Assembly (NCBI GenBank): GCA_024516155.1
Contig: JAJJXM010000038.1
Location: 372,001-436,000, forward strand
Direction: 5' to 3'
DNA length: 64,000 nucleotides
Source: Pyronema omphalodes
Lineage: Eukaryota > Ascomycota > Pezizomycetes > Pezizales > Pyronemataceae
Part shown: positions 1 to 11,152 of the stretch, in pieces
How positions within the stretch are numbered: position 1 is the first letter of the stretch
How the letters are laid out: the number at the start of each line of letters is the position of its first letter
Translations under genes and position numbers: made by a program
Notes under the pieces: generated by a model
What the model was told of the DNA's origin: nothing
Seen by the model: only the letters and a program-made list of their open reading frames with translations
Database searches by the model: none

Positions 1-1375
1 ATTTCTGATGAATTATCATTGGGTGATGGCTAGCTATACTTCTTATCTGAAGCTGAATGAATCAGTTGTTATAAAACTCAGATGTAATGATAATACTGGA
101 ATAGGCGGTACTTATAAACGATCATTTACGACTTCTGATGGGGCTTCGATCAGGTTCATTATGCATCACTCGATGATAATAATCTTTTGTGCTGGGTGAA
201 AACTTAATAGTTATGATAGTTGTAGCATTACTATCACGTTTCAACACCATTATTTAAGGTTTGTATATTTAAGGTTTGTATATTTAAGAGGATATAGATC
301 TAATAGTCAAAACCACACTTTACACATGACATATCAAATGCTTTTCACCACAGAGTGGCTACTTATTCCACTGGGCACCGAGTCAACCAGCCTGGCAGCC
401 AGTGAACATGAATAGGAGAGACATGGTATTCAAATCTTCTGGCTTCTTGCAGATGCAGGAGCTACTACCACTGCACTATCGAGACCGCCTGCGCATCACT
501 TGATATTTTGGGCTTGTTAGTAGAAGTTTCGTATGGATGAGATAAGGTGAGAAATTCTAGCATTAAATTCGCATACGAGAGCATAGTGATATTCCATGTA
601 TCACCTGCATAACCACGCGTGATAGTAACGGTATCCGCAGTTTTCGAAAATAAAGTGATAGTGTTTGAACAATACAGAGATTATAAAAAAGTATAATTCA
701 ATGAGACATTTATTATTACTTAGCGTAGTTATCTCAAACTTGTAAAGGGTGTAAATAACCAACTGGCTTGCGGTTTTACGAAGTTCTTTTTCATTAATTG
801 TGCGGCTGGGTTTGGTTGTTGGCTGAGGGGGTTTTTCAAAGAACATTAAGCCGATATCATCGAAAATGAATGGAGCTAGAATGCGATAGTTGAATAATGT
901 GATTGAAATCAGGATCTCGGACAGGGCGTCAATTTTGGGAGCGAGCCATGACAATGTAGTAGTACGCATCCATGAGATAACTTTCCTTTTTTCATGCCAT
1001 CAGAAGAAGGGGGTGCTGAATGATTGATGGAAAACTATCCAAGTGAAAATAATTTCTGGTATCGTTGCGGATGGAAGAAAGGTTGAAAGGCTTGCATATT
1101 CATAGAACGCTTCAGGCTTTGTGGAAATAGCAATAGTAACCAGCCTTGTGAGATATTTCCCATATCACAATCAACAATTATCTTACCTCTCTACGAATGT
1201 TTCCAATACTTGAATAATTTCAATCTTTATCTTCAATAAGTTACACACCTCTCACTCCAATATTGTAGCCATGACTCAGACTACAAAAGTGAGCAAAAGA
1301 AGATGTGACAAACTGACTTTGAATCTATTTTATTTAACCTACATGTACTATAAGAGTAACTCCTAGCTAACAGAT
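1..1375. other. Intergenic, no gene seen
   Basis: AT-rich sequence with only short random open frames. The longest, a 122-codon frame on the minus strand at 601-969, has no recognisable domain and no typical start context. A short direct repeat of AAGGTTTGTATATTT lies near 255-285. I see no RNA gene or mobile element here. Confidence 0.6.
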
Positions 1376-1461
1376 GCTTGCGTGGCCAAGTGGTAAGGCG
1401 TCCCACTCGTAGGTGCGACCTTGTGATGGGAAGATCAGCGGTTCAATTCCGCTCGTGAGCA
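1376..1461 (+). tRNA. tRNA-Thr(CGU) with 14-nt intron
   Basis: A full cloverleaf can be drawn. The acceptor arm is GCTTGCG (1376-1382) with CGTGAGC (1454-1460), discriminator A at 1461. The anticodon stem is TCCCA (1401-1405) with TGGGA (1427-1431). The loop reads C-T-CGT-A, so the anticodon is CGU at 1408-1410, decoding ACG threonine. The canonical intron site after position 37 holds 14 nt (1412-1425). A T7 run at 1462-1468 is the Pol III terminator. CGU is a minor threonine isoacceptor. Confidence 0.93.
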
Positions 1462-2683
1462 TTTTTTTCACGGGCTGTATTTTTTTAACTAGGAATTTCG
1501 GAGTGGTGAGGGGAATGCATATATCCAGCGTGTAGAGTAAGAAATGATTTGTGGGCCGGCGGATAGCAATATGAGCGAGAGCTTTTAAGCTTCGATGGTA
1601 GGGAACAAAAGGACGAATAGCAACAAGAAACGGTGATGCAGCAGGTTTTTGTTTTACAGATGCGAAAAACTCTCTTTGAAATGAAATAATGATGATGACC
1701 GTTATCTATTTTGAGAAATTATTATTCAGTCCATATATCCGTAGTTTATCGGTTCTGGCTGTCTATTTTTAAGGATCAATCAAACCCCCCAAAACACAAG
1801 CCAACTTGAAACATTCCTTCCGATTTAGATGGGCACAATAACTCACTCTAAAGACTAACAACTCCCAGCTCTAGCGTTATGTGAACCCTGTCTACAGGTT
1901 CCGTATGCCTCTTTTCTATTCTCTTTGTGATATGGGTTTATTGTTCTTCTAGTTGAAGGTGATCATGTAGTTAAATCAAGACACTCCAGAGATTCTATGT
2001 AAACAGCTTACAAGAACCCATGGCACTGTAAACGGTACCATCTCGTGCATATCATCTTGAATAATCTACCTACGCAGTCTACTTCGGCATTTTCAAAAGT
2101 ATATGAACGTCATACAGACCTTGCGTTGCTCTTCGTGCAAAGATGACAGGTCTCTCCTGATTTCTTTGTAGTGCTTTATACATCCCTGGGTGTGATCGTC
2201 GGATACGAAAGTACCCTTATCGTTGTGATGGCCACGGAAGGAAAATAAAACCTGTAACCATCGACGTCGTCAAGACTCAAGCGCATACAAACTTTTCAGC
2301 CATTTAAAGTCAAAAAATTGCTGCTCAACCTAGATGAGCGTAATCTGAACTGGTATCAATGAATTCGTTTTGATCAGAATATCGATAACGTCAGGCATAA
2401 CTGGGGTCAGTCTGGCTACTTCAGTTATTCACGAAAGTCGTTGAACATCTCCAGTGATGAGAATATCCGGGGTTATGTGTGTGAATTTATGTGCATTAGT
2501 TTAGCGTATGGCAGTTCTGGCTCCGGTTATTATGAATGGTCAATATTTGGTATGCTTAAAATCAATCACATCAACAACTTCTACACAGTTCCCCAAGAAT
2601 ACACAATTCCCGGCACAATATCAAAATATTTCTATACTCAAGTAACCCAACCCCAACCCCAATATCATTATTCATCCTTTTAT
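1462..2683. other. Intergenic, no gene seen
   Basis: After the tRNA terminator there is about 1.2 kb without a convincing gene. A 156-codon plus-strand frame at 2441-2911 overlaps the opposite F-box-like frame, is proline/asparagine-rich with no domain, and is probably a shadow of it. Confidence 0.55.
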
Positions 2684-3229
2684 CTACAGCCCCACAATCT
2701 CCTCCCAATCCTCAATCTTCATTACCCTTCTCCTCTCTCTAGTCGGTACATACCTAACAATATACCCCTGCACATTCCCGAGCGTTCTAACACTCATCTC
2801 TTCCAACTTCCCCTCCAGAACCTGATTGTAGCGCCTATTAACCAACCCCAATGCCGCAACCGTATCCACCGTACACCAATCCGCAATCTCCAATATCAGT
2901 TCCGTTGGTAGCGTCGCAACAATATCTGACGTCACCGGTTTTCTTTCCACCCCGATTTTCCAATTCCAATTCCACTTCCAATCTTTCAAGCCATTACATC
3001 CCCGCAATAAAACTCCTCGGAAAGGGATGATTACAGTTACGATAATATCATCCAAAACTATCCCAAGAGATATTACAAAAACCTGTACCACCCTTCTGAC
3101 AAATTCCACCTTCTCAGGAAAAACAAGATAAAAAGAGACCAGCAGACTGAAACTTAGTTCCAAAAGAGTGATTTTCCATGAATTTATGGCTTCGAGACTT
3201 TCGGCGGAGGGTTCCCAGTGGCGGTTCAT
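2684..3229 (-). CDS. F-box-like hypothetical protein, possibly a fragment
   Basis: A 181-aa frame with a true ATG at 3229. Residues about 105-142 resemble an F-box: LPTELILEIADW, then a hydrophobic run, then LVNRRYNQVLEG. This is the domain that links substrate receptors to Skp1 in SCF ubiquitin ligases. Upstream are two hydrophobic stretches (about 20-38 and 47-70) and a tryptophan/asparagine-rich patch near 84-91. The hydrophobic N-terminus is unusual for an F-box protein, and the chain stops only about 40 residues after the domain without leucine-rich or WD repeats. It may be a truncated copy, or an intron may have been missed. The F-box call is from pattern only. Confidence 0.38.
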   Translation of the reverse strand: MNRHWEPSAESLEAINSWKITLLELSFSLLVSFYLVFPEKVEFVRRVVQVFVISLGIVLDDIIVTVIIPFRGVLLRGCNGLKDWKWNWNWKIGVERKPVTSDIVATLPTELILEIADWCTVDTVAALGLVNRRYNQVLEGKLEEMSVRTLGNVQGYIVRYVPTRERRRVMKIEDWEEIVGL

Positions 3230-3759
3230 GTTGTGATTTGGTAGGGGGATGGAAGGAGTTGGAACGAGTTGATAGGAGGGGCTTTATACCATGGAAGGTA
3301 GGATGGGGTGCTAGATGGGGTATGTTGGGTTTGGATTTGGGGACGGGATTGGGTTGGGTTGGGGGTTGCTTGTTGGTGAATCATGGGGGTTGGAAGAGAT
3401 GGGATGTAATGTTCATGAAAAGGGATTTGGGAAGGAGTAGAGTGATGGGATGGAGAAGGTTATGAACACTTTTAATTGTTAAGACTAGGTGAGGCGAGGT
3501 TCGGATATGATTGATTAACAGAGTGTTGTATGATTATATTTTGGTGTTGTTTAATGATGCGGGTTGAAATGGAGAGGAGATGTAATGTATAGAAAAGGAA
3601 TTTGGGAAAGAGCATACTGATGGATCCAGGTCTATCATAAACCCCCTCATGACCGAAAAGTTGTTATGAAGCTCTGTGTCAAGGTGGGAAGAAGTTCATA
3701 TAAGATTGATCAGTAGTGCTTAATGTTGCTATATTATTATATCTGTATAATAACCTCAA
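3230..3759. other. Intergenic, G-rich plus strand
   Basis: Guanine- and GGGTTGG-rich sequence, giving a low-complexity 95-codon frame (3178-3465) that I do not accept as a gene. It may be the promoter region of the minus-strand F-box-like frame. Confidence 0.5.
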
Positions 3760-3830
3760 GCTTCCGTGGTGAAATGGTATCATAATTGCCTTCCAAGCAA
3801 TTGGCTCGGGTTCGATTCCCGACGGATGCA
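3760..3830 (+). tRNA. tRNA-Gly(UCC), copy 1 of 3
   Basis: A 71-nt intronless tRNA. Anticodon stem ATTGC/GCAAT closes loop C-T-TCC-A-A, so the anticodon is UCC (GGA/GGG glycine). The T-arm is TCGGG-TTCGATT-CCCGA. The acceptor arm GCTTCCG/CGGATGC pairs except at the third position, where T faces T (U3:U70). T runs follow (3831-3833, 3835-3840) as terminator. The copies at 15810-15880 (-) and 20067-20137 (+) are identical over all 71 nt, mismatch included. Confidence 0.93.
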
Positions 3831-4059
3831 TTTATTTTTTCTCAACCTTTTCATATCACCACACCAATTCACACTGCCTCCCCGTATCTCCAAATTCATA
3901 ACTATCTTACCTCCACATTATTTACTTCTTCCTTGCATTCTCTTTCTCCTCAGAATATATAGGTAGGTTATCTGGCATACCCCTCTATATCGTATACGAT
4001 GTATCATGTACGATGTAACTGGACGTCGATGATGGAGATACTATGAATTTTACTATACG

Positions 4060-4218
4060 TAGATAGATGGATAGATAGATGGATAGATAGAGGATAGATT
4101 TAGGATAGATGAAGATAATGATGAAGATAATGATGAAGATAATGATGAAGACAATGATGAAGATAATGATGAAGATAATGATGAAGATAAGGATGAAGAT
4201 AATGATGAAGATAATAAT
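4060..4218. repeat. Tetranucleotide and 12-bp tandem repeat
   Basis: GATAGATG-type units (about 4060-4108) run into about nine copies of a 12-bp unit GATGAAGATAAT (about 4108-4215), with single-base variants. It creates an isoleucine-rich frame on the minus strand that is not a gene. Confidence 0.9.
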
Positions 4219-4696
4219 TATCCTCAAACTATATTCAACGGTCTTTTACTGCCTTTGATTGCCTTAATCAATCAGTGCTCTGGGGGGTGGGTGGGTGGAG
4301 TGGGGGTTGTTTATTTATTTATTTCTTCTTCTGTCAGAGTTTCTTCACGACACAGTACATAAAGACATTCGCTATTTTCGTCTTTAGTCTTTAGTTTATC
4401 TTGTGTAACCTTTTCCCTTTATTTATGTTTTTTATATTTTGGTTTTGGTTTGGGTTATAACCTATCAGATAATCATGATCATGATCATGGATGACGCGTG
4501 ATAAAGTTTCCAGTTGTTATTATGTGTACCAGTGATTACTTATGTCTACCTACTACCCCCTACCCACTACCCCCTACCCACTGTCCACTGCTCACTGCCC
4601 AGTATTTATTTATTGAATCATACGCTGACAGAGGCGTAGAATACCCATACAGAAACCTACTGACTACTGCTTGGTGCTGGGGAATTTGGGGCTGGT

Positions 4697-4800
4697 ATCT
4701 TGGGTCTTGGGGTTTGGAGTTTGGAGTTTGGAGTTTGGAGTTTGGATTTTGGGTCTTGGATTTTGTGTCTTGGGTTTTGGGGTTTGTTTATGTTTATGTT
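4697..4800. repeat. GGAGTTT heptamer-like tandem repeat
   Basis: Repeated GGAGTTT then TTGGGTCTTGG-like units. Overlapping frames in this stretch are periodic and not accepted as coding. Confidence 0.8.
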
Positions 4801-4973
4801 TACGCTGCATGAATTGCATTGACCTTCACAGCTTCAGAGCTTCAGAGCTTCAGAGCTTCGTGTAACAGGAAGGAATGTTAGTAGTCTTAATAGTGTTAGT
4901 AGTATCACTAGTGTCAATAAATGTACAATCAACTGTATTATGATATCTCCATAAATTGATAAACGTACTATAC

Positions 4974-5062
4974 AAAAAAACCACAACCACAAAAAACCAC
5001 AGAAAACCACAACCACAAAAAACCACAACCACAAAATACCACAAAACCACAAAAACTTTCAG
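4974..5062. repeat. ACCACAA-type simple repeat
   Basis: Degenerate tandem repeat of CCACAA/ACCACAAAAA units. It generates tryptophan/phenylalanine-rich frames on the opposite strand that I reject. Confidence 0.8.
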
Positions 5063-5305
5063 CATCCAACAAATTCCATTACCATGTTTTGCTTAATCAA
5101 TGTTTTCATTTCTCCTCCGCAATTACTTACTTAAACCTAATTTACTGATACCCTTCTTCTCTGCTTCTTTAATTCGCTACTTTCTCTGTTTCGCTGATAC
5201 ATACTTCGCTGCCGATCCATCTCCAAATTTCTTCAAAAATATTCACACTTTAATCATAGCTTTGCAGTTTGTGGAACTCGTGCTGGAGTCCAGGTTCCGC
5301 GTTAC

Positions 5306-5398
5306 CCTCCCCCCCACCCCCCCCCCCCCCCCCCCCCCCCACACACACACACCACCACACCCACCACACCCACCACACCCACCACACCCACCCACCCT
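5306..5398. repeat. C24 homopolymer followed by (AC)n and CCACCACA repeats
   Basis: An uninterrupted C24 tract spans 5317-5340, preceded by C7 and followed by CACACA and CCACCACACC units. It lies just downstream of the Gtr1 stop codon on the minus strand. Confidence 0.95.
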
Positions 5399-5521
5399 AC
5401 CACCCTTCAACCCCCGCTCCCCGCCGACCCCCCTGATCCCCCATTTCCCTCATCTCATCAATAATTCCATGCCAACTTCCCTACTCCCATCTCATCCCCC
5501 AACAATCACATCACCCAATTC

Positions 5522-6850
5522 CTAATTCTCCCATCTCCCCTGCTGAGTAGCAGCACTACTATCCTTCTCCAACTTCTCAAAATGTCTTCTCGCCACTGCA
5601 ATATTTCCCAGGGTAGTAGCACTTTCCGCAGCATTCGCGGGCATAACGACCAAAATATAAGTATTTGGGGTGAGGACATCAATAAACGCCGAGAAGGTAT
5701 GAGCTCTTAATTCAAAGGCGGTGAAATTACTCGCCATTTTAGTACAACTCTGTTTAAACTGTTTCACAATATTTGAAATCTTCTCGAATCTGTCTGGATA
5801 AGGATTTGGTTCGGTAGCTCGGGTGACATGACTGATGACTAAGAAAGTGGTGCGCTCGAATAGGATGACTTCTTCGGCTTCTGCTAAGTCGGCGAATCGG
5901 TTGAGATGGAATTCTAGTTGGGGAAGGTTAGGGATTAGAGTATACACGATTTTCGCCCAGGCTTTGTAGAGGGTTTCGTCCCAGATTGATGTGGCGAAAG
6001 TTGTGATATCCATTCCTAGGGACTTTTGTCGGAGGACTTCGCTTCTTTCTTGGAATAGCTTTTCTCGCATGTCGATTTGGACAAGATCCATTTTGTGGAT
6101 GAGACAGAAAACTGAGGCATCAGGTGAGTTTTGTGAAAGTGCTTCGATGATGGAACAGTAGGTTATCATGTCCCGGGAAAATTCTCGGGATTCTACATCG
6201 AATACGTAAATGAGAACTTCGACGTTTTTGAAGATGTGGTCGCGTTGTTGGGAGAGGTAGTTTTCCATGAAAGCATCTTGACTGGGGGTGAAATGTTAGC
6301 GTGATTGTTCTGTAATATTCTGGTGCGGCATATGTGAAGACGAGTTCAGGAAATATCCAAAACACCAGCAATAGAGCAGCTTGAAATATAGCAGTGGTAA
6401 ACTCAGGGATTGAGAAACTATAACTCACCCTCCACAGTCCCACAAGTTCAACGTCAAATTCCCCAAAAATCGTAGGTGTGAATGTTCAACATCGATTGTT
6501 GCTCCTAATCGCCGAGTATCTTTTGCGACATAGTTACTGAAGACAATGCTGCGCATGGAGGATTTGCCGGAGCCGGATTTTCCCTGTACCTGTCAGCCGA
6601 GCTCTACATGTTCGATTTCCCTCTGTTTTTCCTCCAATGGGGCTGTAAACTCCAAAGACTCCGCTTGATCAGAAACCCCGAAAGCCAGAGAGAATATATT
6701 ATCCTCCGTCTTCGCGAGGAATTTGTAAAAGTTCTCGATATGCGCGCAATCATAGCACACAACCCGTCTCCCGGGGAGAAAGCAAGAGCAGCATACCATA
6801 AGCAACACCTTCTTCTTATTCCTCGCGCCTTTCCGTTCCTGATCCGCCAT
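5522..6850 (-). CDS. gtr1: Rag-family GTPase Gtr1 (RagA/B type)
   Basis: Gtr1 is the RagA/B-type GTPase of the Gtr1-Gtr2 dimer, which recruits and activates TORC1 at the vacuole when amino acids are plentiful. Model: exons 6797-6850, 6429-6583 and 5522-6281; introns 6584-6796 (GT..CAG) and 6282-6428 (branch GCTAAC). Product 322 aa, close to the family's ~310. Visible landmarks are a basic N-terminus leading into [15 protein letters not shown] (P-loop, about 19-26), the TIDVEHSH switch I region, switch II WDCGGQDAF (66-74) and base-recognition HKMD (132-135). The C-terminal part carries the longin-like roadblock region. The ATG at 6850 is chosen because only it supplies the strand before the P-loop. 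The next gene is divergent, about 680 bp away. Confidence 0.95.
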
Positions 6851-7531
6851 GGCTGTATGATTTCCGCTTCGTTCCTTTCTTCGTCCGTATATAATCCCTT
6901 GTTCGTGGACCTGTCAAAGTTCCCAAAACCGTGGTCTGTCGTGATGCTGTTCTGTTCCGAGAGGTGATGTCGCTCGGTCGCTCAAGCTAGCGCGTCAAGA
7001 GGGGTGAGCTCTGGCCTACCGACGTGCGAAGGTGCAGCATATGCCATAGCGCATAGCAACGTCATGTGAGACGCTAAGAGTAACTTTACTGGCGCTGCTT
7101 ACGATTATAGTTTAGCCGAGATGGTAGGCTGTGAGTGATGCCCGGTGATTACAGGGATGGGTGGCATTGTGACACATTGCGTTGCATCGGGAAGAAAGAA
7201 CATCAACAAGCTTAAACAGGCTTCTTTCCATAAGCTTCTACACTTCCTTTTTATGACAACATTGACGGACGGTCAACTCGATCTCAATTTTACAGAATAA
7301 TAATTTCTCAATTTGCTCTCTAGGCACATCATACAACTTAGCAAATCAGCAAATCCACGCGCAAATAATAGGAAACGCGAAGAAGAAAGAAAGAGCACTG
7401 CCAAGCCATATTTTCCACTAGCCTCGACTACCCCAACTGGGCATTTACGTATCGACATATCACCCCTACACGAAACATCACCACGCCCAGTATCCCGTCG
7501 CGACCAACTTCAACTTGCAAAAACCGCAACA
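6851..7531. promoter_or_regulatory. Divergent intergenic region between gtr1 and the 7532 gene
   Basis: About 680 bp separates the two divergent starts, so both promoters should lie here. I see no clear TATA box. The open frames reaching into this stretch lack supporting features. The upstream extension of the 7532 frame back to 7313 begins at a non-ATG codon. Confidence 0.5.
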
Positions 7532-9241
7532 ATGCCTCGCGCCACCCGATCCCGCCCCGCTGCGGAAGAAATCGAACCAGCACCTCCCAAACCCCTCAAC
7601 AAACCCGCCTCTAAACCCACCACCAAACCCGCCGCAAAAGCTTCAACAAAACCCAGCACCCGTCGAACAGCAACCTCCGCCTCATCCCCACCTTCACCAT
7701 CCCCCGAACCCGCCAATCTTCCCGACCCATTACCAACCACCACCACCACCGCCGCCAAAAAACAGAAAACTAAAATCTCCCTCGCCCCAGTTCGAGCAAC
7801 CCGTCAAACCCGTACCACAACCCTCGTATCCCGCGCCACCACCCCTCTGGTCCTCCGCGACTCTACCCCCCGCCCTACAACCTCAGGAGCTACAGATACC
7901 GGCGCCATCACCCCGCGCGCAACCACCCCAGCTGCTCCATCTACCCCCCGCAGAGTACCCACCAGTCCCGCACCCAGCAGCAATGCAGAGAACCATACTC
8001 CTCGACACCATCCACAAGGCACACAATCCCAAGAAGCCCGACAAAGTCAGCAAAGCCAGCAGAACCAGCAAAGCCAGCAAAGCCAGCATAGACCCCGCGC
8101 CCACCACACAGAAATCACCATCCCCTCCTCCCCACCAATCATGCAATCTACACCAAGACAAACAACCGGCAATGGAATCTCCATAGACTGGAGTTCTGAC
8201 GCGGGATATACCCCACCTCGCCGTAAACCTGCTGCTCCTAATGCCGGTCCTACTTCCGCTGAGCGGCCTAGGTTGCGGGATTTGGATATTAAGACCTTGG
8301 AACCGATTTTTGGTGATGCCGAGGAGGTGGGATTAAGGTTACCTTCGCCTACGCCGCGGAAGGTACGGGGTAAGGATAAGGGGAAGGGGAAAGGAAAGAG
8401 TCGCCCGTCGGATTTTTTGATTGAGGAAGAAGAAGAAGAGGGGGATGGGGATGAGGATGAGATTCTTGCAGATGCACCAGAGGAGGATATAGAGGTTAAG
8501 AAGATCCTAGAACGTCCACCGGGAGGAAAACCATTCATGGTGGCTGGGGAAGAGTTTATGATCTGGAGTGATGGGGGATCGCAACAACAAGAGGAGGATA
8601 GGGAAACGACTCCAAAGGCTAGGGATAGAAGGTTGGATGATTCTATGTTTAGAAGTCCGATTAGTAGTCCGCGTAATTCATCGCCTGGGAGGAAAAGGAA
8701 ATCTTCACCCCCTGCTGCAGCTGAGGAGGAGGAGCAGGTACAGACGAAGAAACCGAGGACTACTAGATCTGCTGTACAGAAAGAGAAGGAGAAGGAAAAA
8801 GAAAAAGAGGAAGTGAAAATTACTACGGACTCATTAATGGCGTTACTCCCAAAACGTAAACCGAAGAAGACGGCAAAAAAGAAACAGGAGGTTTTTGATA
8901 TTCCTGAAGACAGCGAGGAGGAGGATGAAGATGAAGATGATCTTACTGCTCGCCGTGCCCCAACTGTTCGGAGCGGCAGAATGGCTGCGAAAGCCCCCGC
9001 TAAGACAACGTCAAAAACAGCTAGCAAGGCTCCAGTAGGTAAAGGGAAGGGCGTAAAAAATACGTACACAAGAAAAGGAAAGGCGCGGGAAGAAAGCCCT
9101 GAGGACGAGGATGATGAGGAGATGGATGAAGAAAACAGTAGTATCAGGTTGGAAGGACTACAGAAGTTGAAGGAGGTGAGGAAAAAGTTTGAGGAGGTTG
9201 ATAAATGGGAATTGGAATTTGAGACGGTTAGTGAAGATTAG
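7532..9241 (+). CDS. Disordered basic/acidic nuclear protein with conserved-looking C-terminal helix (sororin-like?)
   Basis: Single-exon, 569 aa, starting at the ATG in CAACAATGCCTCGCG; the frame is open further upstream but without a better ATG. Residues 1-250 are proline/threonine/alanine-rich with a glutamine/serine patch. The middle has acidic runs (EEEEEEGDGDEDE) and bipartite basic signals (KRKPKKTAKKK). The C-terminus is a charged helix ending LQKLKEVRKKFEEVDKWELE. KNTYTRKGK plus this helix is loosely reminiscent of the C-terminal sororin motif of cohesin regulators, but I could not confirm it. What can be said firmly is that it is a low-complexity, probably nuclear and DNA-associated protein. 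Long antisense frames here (for example 8047-9069) are shadows of its codon bias. Confidence 0.75.
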   Translation: MPRATRSRPAAEEIEPAPPKPLNKPASKPTTKPAAKASTKPSTRRTATSASSPPSPSPEPANLPDPLPTTTTTAAKKQKTKISLAPVRATRQTRTTTLVSRATTPLVLRDSTPRPTTSGATDTGAITPRATTPAAPSTPRRVPTSPAPSSNAENHTPRHHPQGTQSQEARQSQQSQQNQQSQQSQHRPRAHHTEITIPSSPPIMQSTPRQTTGNGISIDWSSDAGYTPPRRKPAAPNAGPTSAERPRLRDLDIKTLEPIFGDAEEVGLRLPSPTPRKVRGKDKGKGKGKSRPSDFLIEEEEEEGDGDEDEILADAPEEDIEVKKILERPPGGKPFMVAGEEFMIWSDGGSQQQEEDRETTPKARDRRLDDSMFRSPISSPRNSSPGRKRKSSPPAAAEEEEQVQTKKPRTTRSAVQKEKEKEKEKEEVKITTDSLMALLPKRKPKKTAKKKQEVFDIPEDSEEEDEDEDDLTARRAPTVRSGRMAAKAPAKTTSKTASKAPVGKGKGVKNTYTRKGKAREESPEDEDDEEMDEENSSIRLEGLQKLKEVRKKFEEVDKWELEFETVSED

Positions 9242-11152
9242 AAACCTCACGAGGAAGTGGTAGTTGGAAGAGGGGAAAGAGAACGGCGGGATGTGGAAGC
9301 TTGGTTAGAAATGGTAACTATTGATCGAACTTCGGAAAGAATTGAGTAGTGCGGGATTTTGGAAGGTGTAGCTCATGTTTGTCGCTGAGTTTTTGAGTTT
9401 TTGAATTTTTTGAAAGCGCTAGCGTGGAGCAGGGGTTTTTGTTTTGCGAGGTTAGCTGTGATTTTGACTTGGGGTTTGATATGTATTTTTTTTGACGCTG
9501 GTGGTATTTTACTTTAGTGAGAATAGAAGTCAGTAATTTCAAACCTTCAACTTAAAGTCTGTACCTCTTACTTGACCAATGACATTAATTTCGAAGCATA
9601 CAAATGAGGATAATTCCCATAGATCATATAGACATGATAAACGATACATCGAACTCTAATCCAAACCTCTCACACACATCATCGTCATTATCGAATTGGA
9701 ATCTCGATCAACAACAGCCCTATGCTAAAATTCTCTAGCTAAATTAGAGCAGATCTCAGATCTGTCGGCTTCCCGCAGAGCCCCCGAAAAGGAAAAAAAT
9801 TCTTGTTGCTTGGAGGCTGGAGCTTCTTTGCAGCTTCTGGAACATCTGCATGTGAGCGCTAAAAGGTGGGGTAAGGTTAAACCGCTCAGAGGCTTTGGTG
9901 CTGCCAGCGGTCTGCAAACGAGCGAGCGAGCGAGCGAACGAGGATTATTCTAGGCTCCTGGCACCGTGTCCCCCAAACTTTGTTGGGATATATAAAAAAA
10001 GAGGTAATTTGGAAATTTTAACTCCTTGTATAGAAAGAAAATATTGGGTTCGGGGCCTCTAAAATGTATATGTTCAAAGGAGAGTTCAATGGTGATAATA
10101 TTTCCTTTTGGTTCTTCAGTTGGACTGGGACTAGTTGCTCATCAACTCAGATTTTCTTTTCTGTAAAACCATGAAATCGGAAAGTTTTCCGCTCTTTACA
10201 TCCTCTTCTCCGATGAATGGAAGTCATACTCGTTTAGGAATTCATGGAACTTTACACAATGATCAGAGAGAATTCAAAAAGATATTTGTAAAAACATTCA
10301 CACCATCTTCGAAACTGCACGCTATGATTGACTTGAGCGGTTTCTCAAAATCTGGCTTCCCCTTCCACACAAGCTTTTCGATCAACTCCGCCGGATGGAG
10401 ACCCCGAAAAAAGACCAAACATCCAGATTAGATTGGTTCCTGAATCTCTCGCATCAGAAGCGATAACCGAAAGAATATGAAGCCATGGAATAAAATAAGC
10501 CTAAACTGGGAAATGTCCTGTCCTGTCCTGTCCTCGTGGCTGCGGCTTAACGGAACTGCCTACTTCACGCCCACGCCTCCGGGAGCGAGGGGACCACTCG
10601 CGTCTGCAACTGACTTGACGTGGATTTCACGGAAGACGCGACTATTATAACGCGTGCGAGACGCGATCTTATATTTAACTTCTTGAAATGAGTTATATTG
10701 AAATCTGTCGATTGTTGAACCTTTTTATAATCGAGAATTATCGAAATCAAGTCAAACTTCGCCCAACTTTATGACCTCACCATGCCCGTCACTAGCGCTG
10801 CGCGCCACGCAATGGGGAACCTTCATCTCTTAATAATAAATCTCTGTTGATCAATTATCTCATCCTCAGATCTGCTGGTTTGTTGTCTATCCCTCATCCT
10901 TTATGTTGTCGTGAATCTCCACATAATATATCTCCCTGATTCTGGTTCGCTCTCCGCGGCTTAGTCTCCTTGAGGCCACCTTCCCTGGCCTCGACGGCTC
11001 GTGTCGCCTCAATTCCCATCATCTCTGCAACGCTCAACGCAACCGCTTTCGCACCCGCCCCTAACGACTACACGTCTCCCACGACACCGCAACGCGCGTA
11101 ATATAACCCAGCTTCCCCTCGAACTCCGATAAAAGACCACCGACCACCGACC
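9242..11152. promoter_or_regulatory. Intergenic region and presumed snf5 promoter
   Basis: About 1.9 kb without a convincing gene. A (CGAG)n run lies near 9921-9938 and a (TCCTG)n run near 10515-10533. The last 300 bp before the snf5 ATG is pyrimidine-rich on the plus strand, as is common in fungal 5' leaders. A 98-codon frame at 10135-10431 shows no domain. Confidence 0.5.

Noticed and set aside
5522..6268. Starting Gtr1 at the internal methionine codon at 6268
   Set aside because: That would drop the P-loop and switch regions, which are encoded in upstream exons joined by good splice sites.
8047..9069. 340-codon antisense frame opposite the 7532 gene
   Set aside because: Serine-rich shadow of the acidic/basic low-complexity coding strand; no domain.
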